Assembly: GCF_900100755.1 (NCBI RefSeq)
Contig: NZ_FNCI01000004.1
Coordinates: 307,428 to 371,427, forward strand
Direction of reading: 5' to 3'
From: Onishia taeanensis
GTDB taxonomy: Bacteria > Pseudomonadota > Gammaproteobacteria > Pseudomonadales > Halomonadaceae
DNA: 64,000 nt
The notes under the pieces were generated by a model. The model did not search any database and was not told the origin of the DNA. It saw nothing but the letters and a program-made list of their open reading frames with translations. Both the position numbers and the translations under genes were made by a program. Shown in pieces: positions 47,301 through 56,726 of this stretch. Each line of letters opens with the position of its first letter. Position 1 is the stretch's first letter.

Positions 47301-47437
47301 TCGTGATTCTCAGCGGCGTCGCCGCGGCGACCCTGTTCACCCTGTTCGTGGTGCCGGTGGCCTACGACCTGCTGGCCCGGAACACCGGCTCGCCGCAGGC
47401 GGTGGCCCAGCGCCTGGAGCGGGAAATGGAAAGCTGA
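44339..47437 (+). CDS. RND efflux pump, inner-membrane subunit (AcrB/MexF family)
   Basis: A 1032-residue proton-driven exporter with twelve membrane helices and two large periplasmic loops (about residues 30-330 and 555-855). The central GLIVDDAIVVLENIHR segment of helix 4 carries the proton-relay Asp pair. The second half carries the VGLAAKNGILIVEF region. It belongs to the branch paired with short adaptors (VexF/MdtB-like). No outer-membrane channel gene follows, so it must share one encoded elsewhere. The substrate is unknown. Confidence 0.92.
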   Translation: MRLSDIAVQRPVLASVLAALIVAFGLLALERLPLQEYPAIDPPIVSVDTRYPGASSSVVETRITQVLEDRISGIEGIQTISSSSKDGESEITVEFGLDQDIDAAANDMRDRISGARGNLPDEAEPPEIQKADSSSEVVVWLSLSGEGYSMTELTDYANRYLVDRLSVQPGVSQVRVGGGRDYAMRIWLDRNALAARHLSVGDVEDALREENVELPGGAITSEDRQFVVRLPRSFATADDFQGLVLAEGDDGALVRLGDVARVEIGAVEERTVFRGNGVPMVGLGMIKQSTANVLDLAQGVRAEMERLQKTLPEGLSLRLNFDASVFVSGAISQVVMTLFIAMGLVVVVIFLFLGNLRTTLIPAVTVPIAVIGTFIALAVFGFTINLLTLLALVLAIGLIVDDAIVVLENIHRRMQQYGETPLVAAFRGSRQIAFAVIATTLVLVAVFVPLSFLQGDIGRLFGEFALTLSAAVAISSLLALTLTPMMTSKLLSPGMHESRLAIGVQRLLEVSQHLYRRVLIRVLKMRLLVAAVFLAMLGGAGWLSAELPREYTPKEDRGNFFLLVNGPPGASYDYMLDYMNEIETRLLPMIEAGDVDRVLIRAPRGYGNIETFNDGFAIIGLPDWGERRSAWAIMDDVRSRLSGLPGVRTFPVMRQGFGGRVEKPVQFVLGGGTYEELADWRDRLIAHIRTDNPRLTGLDSDYEETQPQLRVDIDYPRAAELGVTVSEIGRTLETLLGGRNVTRYVDDGEEYEVILEGEPSDTQSPRSLDSIQVRSARSGELIPLASLVTLTDFAGPSTLNRFNRIRAITLEADLAEGYPLGEALAYLQESVDRLLPPEAQTDLKGASRDFMEASGATTFLLLLGVLVVFLVLAGQFESLVHPLVIMLTVPLALCGALLGLYLAGQSLNLYSQVGLVMLVGLAAKNGILIVEFANQLRDRGSAFRDALIEASVTRLRPILMTAVTTMAGAVPLILSTGPGAETRLVIGIVILSGVAAATLFTLFVVPVAYDLLARNTGSPQAVAQRLEREMES

Positions 47438-47558
47438 ACGCTGGCCAGAGCAGCGGCGTGGCGGCTGCTATGCTTCAGAACGAGATGACGCTTTCAGCAG
47501 CGTTGAGACGACACGCCTGATAGCCAGCCGCCGCCACCGGCCAAGAGGAATTACTGCC

Positions 47559-47975
47559 ATGATCGAATTTCTGCCCTCCGGGGCCAACCATGTTGTCGCC
47601 CTGCGCGCCAGCGGGCGAGTGAACGCCGATGACCTGCAAGAAGCCATCGACGCCATCGAGGCCCTGAAGCAGACGCATCCCCGAATCAGCCTCTACACCG
47701 AGATCGACGAGATGCGCTGGATGACCCTGACCGCCATGCTGCGCGACCTGGGCTACGGTCTGACTCAGATCGGCGATATGGCCCATTACCATCGCGCGGC
47801 AGTGGTCACCGACCACGATTGGCTGCGCCCGCTGGCCGCGCTCGAGAACCATCTCTTCAAACCCTTCGAGGTGCGCATCTTCGACACCCACCACCGGGAT
47901 GAGGCCAAGGAATGGGTTCGCGACCTGCCAGAGGCGCCCCAAGCGGCCGATGCCGACGAGGCAACGGCCGGTTAG
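47559..47975 (+). CDS. SpoIIAA-like STAS/SEC14 domain protein
   Basis: A 138-residue cytoplasmic protein of the SpoIIAA-like (STAS/SEC14) family, seen from the alternating strand/helix pattern, ISLYTEIDEMRWMTLTAM and FKPFEVRIFDTHHRDEAKEWV. These proteins may bind lipids or hydrophobic ligands, but no role is settled. AGAGGAAT precedes the ATG. It is a single gene downstream of the RND pump. Confidence 0.82.
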   Translation: MIEFLPSGANHVVALRASGRVNADDLQEAIDAIEALKQTHPRISLYTEIDEMRWMTLTAMLRDLGYGLTQIGDMAHYHRAAVVTDHDWLRPLAALENHLFKPFEVRIFDTHHRDEAKEWVRDLPEAPQAADADEATAG

Positions 47976-48009
47976 CGGCTCATAGATTGATGGCAGCGGT
48001 CGCGGCTAT

Positions 48010-48444
48010 TCAGCATTCGCCCATGCGCTGAGCCTCGATGGTGGTGTGCATCTTGAGTGCCCCCATCGGCGTGGTGGTGTCGATGTCCACGCTGCCTTCG
48101 GCGCTCTCACCGAGAAAACGCATGTTGCCATCGATGTTCGCCTCACCGCCGGAACCACGACACATCATGCGGTAATCCATGCGATCCCGGCCGATGGTCG
48201 ATTCGATCACCTCGCAACCGTCCTGCTCCTGAATCATGGAGCGTTGGGCATCGGCGATGTCGGCTTCGGTCAGACATTCCTGGTGGGATTCCGTCTGATC
48301 GGGAATCGGCAGGTCGCCCTCGACATGGGTCATGCTGCTGAACGCCCACATCCCGGGTACCAGATTCGGCGCTTCCCCTTGCGCCATGGCCGGCAGGGGG
48401 AGCATCAGCAGGGCGGCAACAAAGAGCAAAACGATAGCGGGCAT
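48010..48444 (-). CDS. DUF3617 family periplasmic protein
   Basis: A 144-residue exported protein with a signal peptide cleaved near PAMAQ (residue 22). LVPGMWAFSSMTHVEG and the Cys-containing tail MGEC fit DUF3617. Four or five Cys suggest disulfides. I chose the ATG at 48444, spaced 9 bases from GGAG; a second ATG 9 bases upstream abuts that site. The function is unknown. Confidence 0.78.
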   Translation of the reverse strand: MPAIVLLFVAALLMLPLPAMAQGEAPNLVPGMWAFSSMTHVEGDLPIPDQTESHQECLTEADIADAQRSMIQEQDGCEVIESTIGRDRMDYRMMCRGSGGEANIDGNMRFLGESAEGSVDIDTTTPMGALKMHTTIEAQRMGEC

Positions 48445-48639
48445 GTGGCACATCTCCGAGGGTGGCTGTTGGCTCCTCAAGCGTAGCTCAATACAGGCTC
48501 AACCCAAGCTAAGGCGAAGGACCAAAGGCATAAAACCAAGCCGCTGCTAATATGGTCCTTGGCATGAGGCATTGCGTCTTATCACCCGTCATGTTCCACC
48601 GCCTATCGTTGCCCTTCATTTAAGCTGCCAGGAATCCAT

Positions 48640-49914
48640 ATGAAGCTCGAAACCATCGCCCTGCACCACGGATACGAACCGGACAACCAGCATGCCGTGG
48701 CCGTGCCCATTCATCAGACCACCTCGTTTTCCTTCGACAGCGCTCAGCATGCCGCCGACCTGTTCGACCTCAAGGTCGAGGGCAACATCTATTCGCGGAT
48801 CATGAACCCGACCTGCGCGGTCCTCGAGCAGCGCATCGCCGCCCTGGAAGGCGGGATCGCCGGCCTGGCGGTGGCTTCCGGCATGTCGGCGATCACCTAT
48901 GCGATCCAGACCATTGCCGAAACGGGCGATAACATCGTCTCGATCAGCGAGCTGTATGGCGGCACCTACAACCTTTTTGCCCATACGCTGCCCCGCCAGG
49001 GCATTGAAGTTCGCTTCGCCCACAAGGACGACACGGCCGGCATCGCCGCCCTGATCGATGAACGCACCAAGGCCATCTTCTGCGAGAGCGTGGGTAACCC
49101 ATCGGGTAGCGTGGTCGACATGCAGGCGCTGGCCGATGTGGCGCACCGCCACGGCGTGCCGCTGATCGTCGATAATACCGTCCCCACTCCGTTCCTGTGG
49201 CGCCCTATCGAGCACGGGGCGGATATCGTCATTCACTCGGCCACCAAGTACATCGGCGGGCATGGCACCACGGTGGGCGGTGTGATCGTCGATTCCGGCA
49301 AGTTCCCCTGGGCCGATCATCCCGAGCGTTTCGCGCTCTTGAACGAGCCGGATGTCTCCTACCACGGTGTCAGCTACACCCGCGACGTCGGCGACGCCGC
49401 CTTCATTGCCCGCGCCCGTGTCGTGCCGCTTCGCAACATGGGCGCCGCCCTCTCGGCTCAGGCCGCCTGGAACCTGCTGCAAGGGCTCGAGTCCCTGGCC
49501 CTGCGCATCGAGCGCATCTGCGACAACACCCTCGCGGTGGCCAAGCATCTGGAACAGCACCCGCAAGTCACCTGGGTGCAGTATGCGGGCCTCGAGAGCC
49601 ACAAGGATCATGCCCTCGCCGAGCGCTACATGGGTGGCCGTGCCTCAGGCATCCTGAGTTTCGGTATCGAAGGCGGCCGCGAGGCCGGCGCCCGCTTCTA
49701 CGATGCACTGCAACTGATCCTGCGCCTGGTGAATATCGGCGACGCCAAGACCTGCTCGTCGATTCCGGCCTCGACCACGCACCGCCAGCTCAACGAGGAG
49801 GAGCTCAAGGCCGCCGGCGTGACCGCGGACATGGTGCGTCTGTCGATCGGCATCGAACACGTCGACGACATCATCGCCGATATCGATCAGGCCCTGGCCG
49901 CCGCCAAGGGCTGA
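48640..49914 (+). CDS. metY: O-acetylhomoserine sulfhydrylase (MetY-type)
   Basis: A 424-residue cytoplasmic PLP enzyme of the Cys/Met metabolism family that makes homocysteine from O-acetylhomoserine and sulfide (or a related acyl ester). The PLP-lysine is in HSATKYIGGHG; NIYSRIMNPTCAVLEQRI and SVGNPSGSVVDM agree with MetY rather than the shorter MetB/MetZ group. AGGAATCCAT precedes the ATG. I see no S-adenosylmethionine riboswitch in the 160 bases upstream. It could also accept O-acetylserine. Confidence 0.9.
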   Translation: MKLETIALHHGYEPDNQHAVAVPIHQTTSFSFDSAQHAADLFDLKVEGNIYSRIMNPTCAVLEQRIAALEGGIAGLAVASGMSAITYAIQTIAETGDNIVSISELYGGTYNLFAHTLPRQGIEVRFAHKDDTAGIAALIDERTKAIFCESVGNPSGSVVDMQALADVAHRHGVPLIVDNTVPTPFLWRPIEHGADIVIHSATKYIGGHGTTVGGVIVDSGKFPWADHPERFALLNEPDVSYHGVSYTRDVGDAAFIARARVVPLRNMGAALSAQAAWNLLQGLESLALRIERICDNTLAVAKHLEQHPQVTWVQYAGLESHKDHALAERYMGGRASGILSFGIEGGREAGARFYDALQLILRLVNIGDAKTCSSIPASTTHRQLNEEELKAAGVTADMVRLSIGIEHVDDIIADIDQALAAAKG

Positions 49915-49988
49915 AAGGCCCCTTGGCTCACGCCCAGCGTCAATTCGGCCATCCAAAAGCACTCATCGATAAACCCAACCACAAAAAA

Positions 49989-50007
49989 GCCCCCTCGATG
50001 AGGGGGC
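49989..50007 (-). terminator. Terminator after the old yellow enzyme gene
   Basis: GCCCCCT pairs with AGGGGGC around a 5-base loop, followed on the minus strand by TTTTTT. The T-run is on the minus side only, so it ends the leftward transcript of the old yellow enzyme gene rather than metY. Confidence 0.8.
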
Positions 50008-50065
50008 CAAAAAGCAGAGCATTGGGGCTCGGCTGTCACACCAAACCTAACCAGGCCCGCGCCAA

Positions 50066-51184
50066 TCAGGCGCGGCGATCGAAGCCGTTATCCAGAAACG
50101 GATAATCGGTATAGCCCTTCTCATCGCCACCATAGAAGGTCTCGGGATCCGGCTCGTTGAGCTCGGCGCCCAGGCGGAAGCGCTCGACCAGGTCCGGGTT
50201 GGCGATGTAGGAACGCCCGATCGCCACCGCATCGGCAATGCCGTCGCTGATGATCCGCTCGCCGCGTTCGGCGTCGTAGTGCCCGCAGAAGATCAGGCTG
50301 CCGGTAAAGCGGGCGCGCATCTCACGACGGAAATCATCACTGAACTTGATATCGCCGCCAGCCCAGTCGGGCTCGTTGACGTGCACATAGGCCAGGCCGC
50401 GCTTGGATAGCTGCTCCAGCAGGTAGAAGGTCATCGCCTCGGATTCGTCATCGGTCAGCCCAAAGAGCTCGATGAACGGCGTCAGGCGAATGCCGGTGCG
50501 TTGGGGCCCAAACACCTCGGCCACCGCATCGACTACCTCTAGCGGGAAGCGGGCACGGTTTTCCAGTGAGCCGCCGTACTGATCGGTGCGCTTATTGGTG
50601 CCGGTGGCCAGGAACTGGTTGAGCAGATAGGCGTTAGCGGCGTGCACCTCGATCATGTCGAAGCCTGCCCGCTTGGCGCGAATGGCCGCCTGGCGATAGT
50701 CATCGACGATGCCGGGAATTTCGTCGGTTTCCAGCGCCCGCGGGGTGCTGGTCTCGTGCCGGCCGGCGGTGCCGTCCTCGAACTCCACGAAGCACTGGGC
50801 GCCCTCGCCTTTCAGCGCGCTGGGCGCTACCGGCGCCTGGCCATCGGGCTGCACCATCTCATGGGATACGCGACCGACGTGCCACAGCTGCAGCGCCATA
50901 CGCCCGCCCTTGGCATGAACGGCATCTACGACGCCCTTCCAGCCGGTTTCCTGCTCATCGGTCCAGATGCCCGGGGTATACACATAGCCGCGGGCCGTCG
51001 GGGAGATATTGGTCGCCTCGCTGATAATCAGCCCGGCGCCGGCGCGCTGGCCGTAGTAGGCTTCCTGCAGCTTGCCCGGCACGCTGTCCGGCGTGCGGGC
51101 ACGGGTCAGGGGCGCCATCAGAATGCGGTTGGGTAGCGTCAGGCTACCCAGGCGGGTCGGTGTCAGCAGCGTATCGTGGGCCAT
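50066..51184 (-). CDS. nemA: Old yellow enzyme-family alkene reductase
   Basis: A 372-residue FMN-dependent ene-reductase that reduces activated C=C or nitro groups with NAD(P)H. The substrate-binding His/Asn pair is in MIEVHAANAYLLNQFL, and the family segments LQLWHVGRVSHE and RIRTDQYGGS-type (here NKRTDQYGGSLENRARF) are present. GGGAGTTGCC precedes the ATG. Closest in length and layout to NemA (365 residues). It is a single gene. Confidence 0.9.
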   Translation of the reverse strand: MAHDTLLTPTRLGSLTLPNRILMAPLTRARTPDSVPGKLQEAYYGQRAGAGLIISEATNISPTARGYVYTPGIWTDEQETGWKGVVDAVHAKGGRMALQLWHVGRVSHEMVQPDGQAPVAPSALKGEGAQCFVEFEDGTAGRHETSTPRALETDEIPGIVDDYRQAAIRAKRAGFDMIEVHAANAYLLNQFLATGTNKRTDQYGGSLENRARFPLEVVDAVAEVFGPQRTGIRLTPFIELFGLTDDESEAMTFYLLEQLSKRGLAYVHVNEPDWAGGDIKFSDDFRREMRARFTGSLIFCGHYDAERGERIISDGIADAVAIGRSYIANPDLVERFRLGAELNEPDPETFYGGDEKGYTDYPFLDNGFDRRA

Positions 51185-51442
51185 TCGGCAACTCCCGTTA
51201 CAATAGATTCAAGGCGTGATTCGCAAGATGCGATCTTCGCCTGCTTTGATTAGACCAGTTTACTAGCAAGCTGGGAGAGCTGACTACCCCACGCTAATTA
51301 TTAGCCCATTAAGTAAAATCAATGACGGTCAGCGAGCCTTGCATGCCAACGATGTTGGCAGCGCCACAACCTGGCGGTGAGGTGAGGCGAGGCGAGAGTA
51401 GTACCGTGAGTAGTACCAAGAGCAGTGTTGAAAGGAGCGATG

Positions 51443-51970
51443 ATGGAACTGGAATTCGACGACCCGCATGAGCAAGAGCGCTGGTATGCGGTGAATGACG
51501 GCGTGATGGGCGGCATCTCGCAAAGTGGGTTCAGCGTTTCGCAGGGCGAGGGGCGCTTTCATGGCGAGATATCGCTTGAGAACGGCGGTGGGTTTGCATC
51601 GGTCCGCCGCCAACCGGATGGTACTGAATCAGGCTTTGCCCAGGCCAAGGGCATCGCCATCACCGTGCGCGGCGATGGACGCAGCTATCAACTGCGCCTG
51701 AAAAGCGCAGCGCTTGGCGATTCCAGCGCTTATCGGGTGATCTTCACCCCGTCAACGGATGCCTGGCAGACGCTCACCTTCCCATGGGCGGCATTCGAGG
51801 CCGTGAGGCGCGGCACCGTGCTGAATGACGCCCCGCCCCTAGCGCCGGAAGACATTCACCAGATCGGCTTCCTGATTGCCGATCGCATCGCCGGGCCTTT
51901 CTGCCTACGGGTAAAACGGGTGGCCACGGTTGCCTCTGCGGCGTCGGCTGACGCCGAGCAGCCGAGATAG
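51443..51970 (+). CDS. CIA30 family protein
   Basis: A 175-residue beta-rich protein matching the NADH:ubiquinone oxidoreductase intermediate-associated protein 30 (CIA30) fold, seen from WYAVNDGVMGGISQSGF, FHGEISLENGGGFASVR and the C-terminal IGFLIADRIAGPFCLRV. Bacterial members have no known role in complex I assembly. The start is ATG at 51443 with AGGAG 5 bases upstream. The stop codon TAG falls inside the first copy of a 12-bp tandem repeat. Confidence 0.8.
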   Translation: MELEFDDPHEQERWYAVNDGVMGGISQSGFSVSQGEGRFHGEISLENGGGFASVRRQPDGTESGFAQAKGIAITVRGDGRSYQLRLKSAALGDSSAYRVIFTPSTDAWQTLTFPWAAFEAVRRGTVLNDAPPLAPEDIHQIGFLIADRIAGPFCLRVKRVATVASAASADAEQPR

Positions 51971-51994
51971 CTGCCGAGATAGCTGCCGAGACAG
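51961..51994 (+). repeat. 12-bp tandem repeat across the CIA30 stop codon
   Basis: GCCGAGATAGCT occurs at 51961 and 51973, with a partial third copy at 51985 and a related GCCGAGCA just before. The CIA30 stop TAG lies inside the first copy. The array mirrors the one at the talB stop codon. Confidence 0.85.
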
Positions 51995-52090
51995 ACGCGC
52001 AATGACAGGCGTTCAAGACCAGACGGGGAGCAGAGCAAGGAGGCGGCACGTCGCCCTGGGCAGCCCCCAGGGCGAGATTGGGGCGGGCGC

Positions 52091-53104
52091 TTAGCGGCTG
52101 ACGGCCGCTACCAGGGCGTTAGCGAAGGTCTCGGTGGTACCGCTGCCGCCGAGATCCGGTGTGACTTCCTCACGAGAGCTCTCGAGCACCTCGCGGATGG
52201 CGGTACGAATCCGCGTGCCTTTATCGTTCATGTCCAGGTAGTCCAGCATTTCCGCTGCGGCCAGCAGCAGAGCGCAGGGATTGGCCACGCCCTTGCCGGC
52301 GATGTCCGGTGCCGAGCCGTGTACTGCCTCGAAGATCGCCGCCTGCTTGCCAATGTTGGCCCCCGGCGCCATGCCCAGGCCGCCGACCAGACCCGCGCAC
52401 AGGTCAGAAAGAATATCGCCGAACAGGTTGGTGGTGACGATGACGTCGAACTGATGCGGATTCATCACCAGTTGCATGCAGGCATTGTCGACGATCATTT
52501 CCTGGAACTCGATCTCAGGAAAATCCTTGGCGACTTCTCGAGCAACATCGAGAAAGAGCCCGGAGCTGGACTTGATGATGTTGGCCTTGTGGACCGCCGT
52601 GACTTTCTTGCGCCCCTTGGCACGTGCAAGCTCAAAGGCATGACGCACGATGCGCTCGGAGCCCTTGCGGGTGGTCTTGATACTCGCGACCGCCGTCTCG
52701 CCGTCTTCGCTCAGGCTCTGGCCTTCGGCCATGTAGGCGCCTTCGGTATTCTCGCGCACGGTGATGAGATCGATGTCATCGTAGCGCGACCGCGTGCCCG
52801 GGAAGCTGATCGCCGGGCGCACATTGGCGTACAGGTCGAAATGGCGACGTAGCTGAACGTTGATGGACGAGAACCCCTTGCCTACCGGCGTGGTCAGCGG
52901 GCCTTTGAGGGCCAGGCCGTGCTTGGCGATGCTATCCAGCGATGCCTGGGGAATCAAGGTGCCGTGCTTCTCCAAGGCCCCCAGGCCCGCCTCGATCACG
53001 TCATACTCAAAGCCACAGTCCAGGGCATCGAGCACCTTGAGCGTGGCATCCATGATCTCAGGGCCAATACCATCTCCCTTGATGACGGCGATAGTCTGGG
53101 GCAT
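52091..53104 (-). CDS. NAD-type isocitrate dehydrogenase
   Basis: A 337-residue member of the decarboxylating isocitrate/isopropylmalate dehydrogenase family. The segments FSSINVQLRRHFDLYANVRP (substrate Ser/Arg), TVRENTEGAYMAEG, NLFGDILSDL and AVHGSAPDIAGKGVANP are intact. Its short length and the ENTEG loop resemble the NAD-dependent isocitrate dehydrogenases of mitochondria and some bacteria. 3-isopropylmalate or tartrate dehydrogenase are less likely alternatives. The ATG at 53104 has AAGGAG 7 bases upstream. Confidence 0.82.
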   Translation of the reverse strand: MPQTIAVIKGDGIGPEIMDATLKVLDALDCGFEYDVIEAGLGALEKHGTLIPQASLDSIAKHGLALKGPLTTPVGKGFSSINVQLRRHFDLYANVRPAISFPGTRSRYDDIDLITVRENTEGAYMAEGQSLSEDGETAVASIKTTRKGSERIVRHAFELARAKGRKKVTAVHKANIIKSSSGLFLDVAREVAKDFPEIEFQEMIVDNACMQLVMNPHQFDVIVTTNLFGDILSDLCAGLVGGLGMAPGANIGKQAAIFEAVHGSAPDIAGKGVANPCALLLAAAEMLDYLDMNDKGTRIRTAIREVLESSREEVTPDLGGSGTTETFANALVAAVSR

Positions 53105-53331
53105 AGCGAGTCTCCTTGGATGTGGGAACAATTGCTCAGCGTCGTCTTTATCCTAACGCCTGCAAGGGGCAAGAGAGTGTCAGAATGTGGCCCCCCTGAC
53201 TAGGCACAACGTCTAAGAAGGACGTACATAACGCCAGTGTAGTACTAGTGCCACATGGGAAGAATCGACGTAGCCAGCCAAATAGCTAGCCTTTAAATAG
53301 CCCGCGGTTTTCTCGCAAATACCTATCGGGT

Positions 53332-55002
53332 TCATTGCGCTGCCAGGATCCAGCCCGCTGCCTTCTCGGCAATCATCAGGGTTGGCGAGTTGGTATTGCC
53401 ACTGGTGATGGTCGGCATGATGCTGGCATCCACCACGCGCAGGCCGGTTACCCCCCGGACCCGAAGGTGAGAGTCCACCACCGCCATGGGGTCGTCATCG
53501 CGTCCCATCTTGGCGGTGCCTACCGGATGGAAGATGGTGGTGCCGATATCGCCGGCCAGCCGTGCCAGGTCGTCATCGCTCTGATACTCCACCCCCGGCT
53601 TGAACTCTTCGGGTTCGTACTTGGCGAAGGCCGGCTGAGCGGCGATATGGCGCGTGACCCGCAGCGAGTCGGCGGCGACCTGACGATCCTCCGGCGTGCT
53701 CAGGTAGTTGGGGGAGATGGCCGGCGCCTTACGCGGATCGCGACTCTTGATGCGCACCGTGCCCCGACTGGTCGGGTTGAGGTTGCACACGCTTGCCGTG
53801 ATGGCCGGAAAATCATGCAGCGGCTGGCCGAACGCCTCGAGGCTCAACGGCTGGACGTGATACTCGAGATTGGGATGCTCGTAGTCCTTGGAGCTTCGGG
53901 TGAAGGCACACAGCTGGGACGGTGCCATGCTCATCGGCCCGGTGCGTTTCAGGGCGTATTCCAGTCCGATCTTCGCCTTACCAAATAGCGTGCTGGCCAT
54001 GGTGTTGAGCGTCTTGGCACCCTTGACCTTGTAGACCGAACGAATCTGCAGGTGGTCCTGCAAGTTCTCGCCCACGCCGGGCAGGTCTGACACCACCGGA
54101 ATGCCATGCTCGTCAAGCAGCGCCTTAGGACCTAGCCCTGAGATTTGCAGCAGCTGCGGCGAGCCGATGGCACCGGCGGAAAGCACCACCTCGCGACTTG
54201 CCGTCGCCACGACCCTTTCTCCCGCGCGCTCGGCCGTGACCCCACAACAGCGGGGCTCGCCGCCCTCGTCTGACGCGAAGTCGAGCCCCATCACCTGGGT
54301 GGAATGCCAGACCGTCAGGTTGCCGCGCCGCTCGACGCCCCGCAGGAAGGCCTTGGAGGTATTCCAGCGCCAGCCCGAGCGCTGGTTGACCTCGAAATAG
54401 TCCACCCCCTCGTTGTCGCCACGGTTGAAGTCGCGGGTGCGAGGGATGCCGGATTCCACCGCCGCAGTGGCGAAGTCATCCAGTACCTGCCAGCTCAGGC
54501 GCTGCTTCTCGATACGCCACTCGCCGCCATGGCCGTGGAAGTCACGGTGTTCAGCGTCGGCGTCGCCCCCTTCATCCAGGCGATGATGATCCTCGTGCTT
54601 CATGAAGTCGGGCAGGCAGTTCTCCCAGCGCCAGGCATCGTCGCCGGTCAGCTCGGCCCAGCCGTCATAGTCGCGGGACTGACCACGCAGATAGAGCATG
54701 CCATTGATGCTGGAGCAGCCACCGAGGGTCTTGCCGCGCGGATAGATCAGCGAGCGACCGTTCAAGCCCGGATCGGGCTCGGTACGGAATAGCCAGTCGG
54801 TCCGAGGGTTGTTGATGCAGTACAGGTAGCCCACCGGAATGTGGATCCAGTGATAGTTGTCTCGCCCGCCGGCCTCGATCAACAGCACCCGGTTGGCAGG
54901 GTCCGCACTGAGGCGATTGGCGAGCAGGCAGCCGGCGGTGCCGGCGCCCACCACGATATAGTCGAAGGCATGGGTGTTGGTGTTGTTGGTTTGATCAGCC
55001 AT
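53332..55002 (-). CDS. GMC-family FAD oxidoreductase (choline dehydrogenase-like)
   Basis: A 556-residue flavoprotein that oxidises an alcohol to an aldehyde. It begins with the FAD-binding fold DYIVVGAGTAGCLLANRLS; GMC signature 1 (YPRGKTLGGCSSINGMLYLR) and signature 2 (GAIGSPQLLQISGLG) are present, and catalytic His in TTIFHPVGTAKMG. Choline dehydrogenase is the usual automatic label, but the neighbour is a CoA-acylating semialdehyde dehydrogenase, which suggests an alcohol whose aldehyde product is passed on. The ATG at 55002 lies 100 bases after the mmsA stop codon. Confidence 0.85.
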   Translation of the reverse strand: MADQTNNTNTHAFDYIVVGAGTAGCLLANRLSADPANRVLLIEAGGRDNYHWIHIPVGYLYCINNPRTDWLFRTEPDPGLNGRSLIYPRGKTLGGCSSINGMLYLRGQSRDYDGWAELTGDDAWRWENCLPDFMKHEDHHRLDEGGDADAEHRDFHGHGGEWRIEKQRLSWQVLDDFATAAVESGIPRTRDFNRGDNEGVDYFEVNQRSGWRWNTSKAFLRGVERRGNLTVWHSTQVMGLDFASDEGGEPRCCGVTAERAGERVVATASREVVLSAGAIGSPQLLQISGLGPKALLDEHGIPVVSDLPGVGENLQDHLQIRSVYKVKGAKTLNTMASTLFGKAKIGLEYALKRTGPMSMAPSQLCAFTRSSKDYEHPNLEYHVQPLSLEAFGQPLHDFPAITASVCNLNPTSRGTVRIKSRDPRKAPAISPNYLSTPEDRQVAADSLRVTRHIAAQPAFAKYEPEEFKPGVEYQSDDDLARLAGDIGTTIFHPVGTAKMGRDDDPMAVVDSHLRVRGVTGLRVVDASIMPTITSGNTNSPTLMIAEKAAGWILAAQ

Positions 55003-55102
55003 GGCGTGCTCTCGCTGGGTATGCCGGCCCGCTCTTGGGCGGTCTTCGTTCGGGGGATCACCCCGATCGGCCGGCATACCGGTCAGTCAGTGGAGGGAGG
55101 GA

Positions 55103-56614
55103 TTATTTGGCCGTCGGCATGGCAAATTCGGCGCCTGCGTCGATGGAATCCGACCAACGCTGCATGATCGACTTCTGCTTGGTGTAGAAGCGCACACCTT
55201 CCTCGCCATAGGCATGGGTGTCGCCGAACATCGAACGCTTCCAGCCACCGAAGCCGTGCCAGGCCATCGGCACCGGGATCGGCACGTTGATGCCTACCAT
55301 GCCGACCTGGATGCGCCGACCGAACTCGCGGGCCACGCTGCCGCTTTCGGTAAAGCAGCTGACGCCGTTGCCGAACTCGTGATCGTTGATCAGTTGAACC
55401 GCAGTGGCCACGTCCGGCACACGCACGCAGGCCAGTACCGGGCCGAAGATCTCTTCCCGGTAAATGGTCATCTCCGGGGTGACGTTGTCGAACAGGGTGC
55501 CGCCCATCCAGAAGCCGTCGGCGCAACCTTCACCGGTGGTGGATGAATCAAAATCGCGGCCATCGACGATCATGTCGGCGCCTTCGGCCACGCCCTTCTC
55601 GATGTAGCCATTGATGCGCTGATGCGCCTGGGCGGTGACGATGGGCCCCATCTCGGCATCGAGTTCCAGGCCATTCTTGACCTTCAGGTCGCGGGCTCGC
55701 TGGGCCAGTTGCGGCACGATCTTGTCGGCCACGTCGCCGACCAGTACCGCCACGCTGATCGCCATGCAGCGCTCGCCGGCGGAGCCATAGGCCGCGCCGA
55801 TCAAAGCGTCGACGGCCTTGTCCAGGTTGGCATCCGGCATCACCACCATGTGGTTCTTGGCGCCCCCCAGCGCCTGGATGCGCTTGCCGTTACGCGCGCC
55901 CCGCTCGTAGATCAGGTTGGCGATGGGAGTGGAACCGACAAAAGACAGCGCCTTGACGTCAGGGTGGTCGATCAACGCTTCCACTGAGTCCTTGTCACCC
56001 TGCACCACGTTGAAGACGCCATCCGGCAGCCCGGCCCGCTTGAGCAGGTCGGCGATCATCAGCGAGGCGCTGGGGTCTAGCGGGCTCGGCTTGAGCACGA
56101 AGCTGTTGCCGGCGGCAATCGCTACCGGGAACATCCACATCGGCACCATTACCGGGAAGTTGAACGGCGTGATACCGGCGACCACGCCCAGCGGCTGGCG
56201 GGTCGTCCAGTTGTCGATACCGGTGCTGACCTGCTCGGTATAGTCGCCCTTGAGCAGTTGCGGAATGCCACAGGCGAACTCGACGATATCGATACCGCGC
56301 GCCACCTCGCCCTGAGCATCGGTAAACACCTTGCCATGTTCACGGGTGATCGCTGCGGCCAGCTCGTCCTTGTGCGCGTTCAGCAGCTCGAGGAACTTAA
56401 ACATCACGCGCGCCCGGCGAATCGGCGGGGTATCGGCCCAGGAAGGGAAGGCTTCCTGAGCGGCCGCCACGGCACTATCCACGTCCGACTGAGTGGCCAG
56501 CGCGACCCGGCCCGTCACCTGGCCAGTAGCCGGGTTGGTGACGTCCTGGTAGCGATCAGCTACGCCTTTCGTCTTATGGCCATTGATATAATGCTCGATG
56601 CGCTCGGTGGTCAT
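55103..56614 (-). CDS. mmsA: CoA-acylating methylmalonate-semialdehyde dehydrogenase
   Basis: A 503-residue NAD-dependent aldehyde dehydrogenase that converts methylmalonate or malonate semialdehyde to propionyl- or acetyl-CoA, the last step of valine and myo-inositol breakdown. The catalytic Cys is in [12 protein letters not shown], and [14 protein letters not shown] and [19 protein letters not shown] are typical of MmsA. The ATG at 56614 has AGAGG upstream. It is divergent from a LysR gene, with a candidate operator between them, and is followed by the GMC oxidoreductase. Confidence 0.92.
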   Translation of the reverse strand: MTTERIEHYINGHKTKGVADRYQDVTNPATGQVTGRVALATQSDVDSAVAAAQEAFPSWADTPPIRRARVMFKFLELLNAHKDELAAAITREHGKVFTDAQGEVARGIDIVEFACGIPQLLKGDYTEQVSTGIDNWTTRQPLGVVAGITPFNFPVMVPMWMFPVAIAAGNSFVLKPSPLDPSASLMIADLLKRAGLPDGVFNVVQGDKDSVEALIDHPDVKALSFVGSTPIANLIYERGARNGKRIQALGGAKNHMVVMPDANLDKAVDALIGAAYGSAGERCMAISVAVLVGDVADKIVPQLAQRARDLKVKNGLELDAEMGPIVTAQAHQRINGYIEKGVAEGADMIVDGRDFDSSTTGEGCADGFWMGGTLFDNVTPEMTIYREEIFGPVLACVRVPDVATAVQLINDHEFGNGVSCFTESGSVAREFGRRIQVGMVGINVPIPVPMAWHGFGGWKRSMFGDTHAYGEEGVRFYTKQKSIMQRWSDSIDAGAEFAMPTAK

Positions 56615-56726
56615 GTCTGCCTCTCGCCTCATATTGCGCTGCACACTGGATAGCCCATGCTGCGGGGCCTAGTAGGCACAAAACTAACTCAAGGCGGTGT
56701 GGAATCAATTGAGAAAGCCAAAAGCG

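Noticed and set aside
48481..48639. SAM-type riboswitch ahead of metY
   Set aside because: I could find no stem pattern or conserved core in the 159 bases upstream.
48616..49611. 331-codon minus-strand open frame
   Set aside because: Antisense to metY; the PLP-enzyme motifs are on the other strand.
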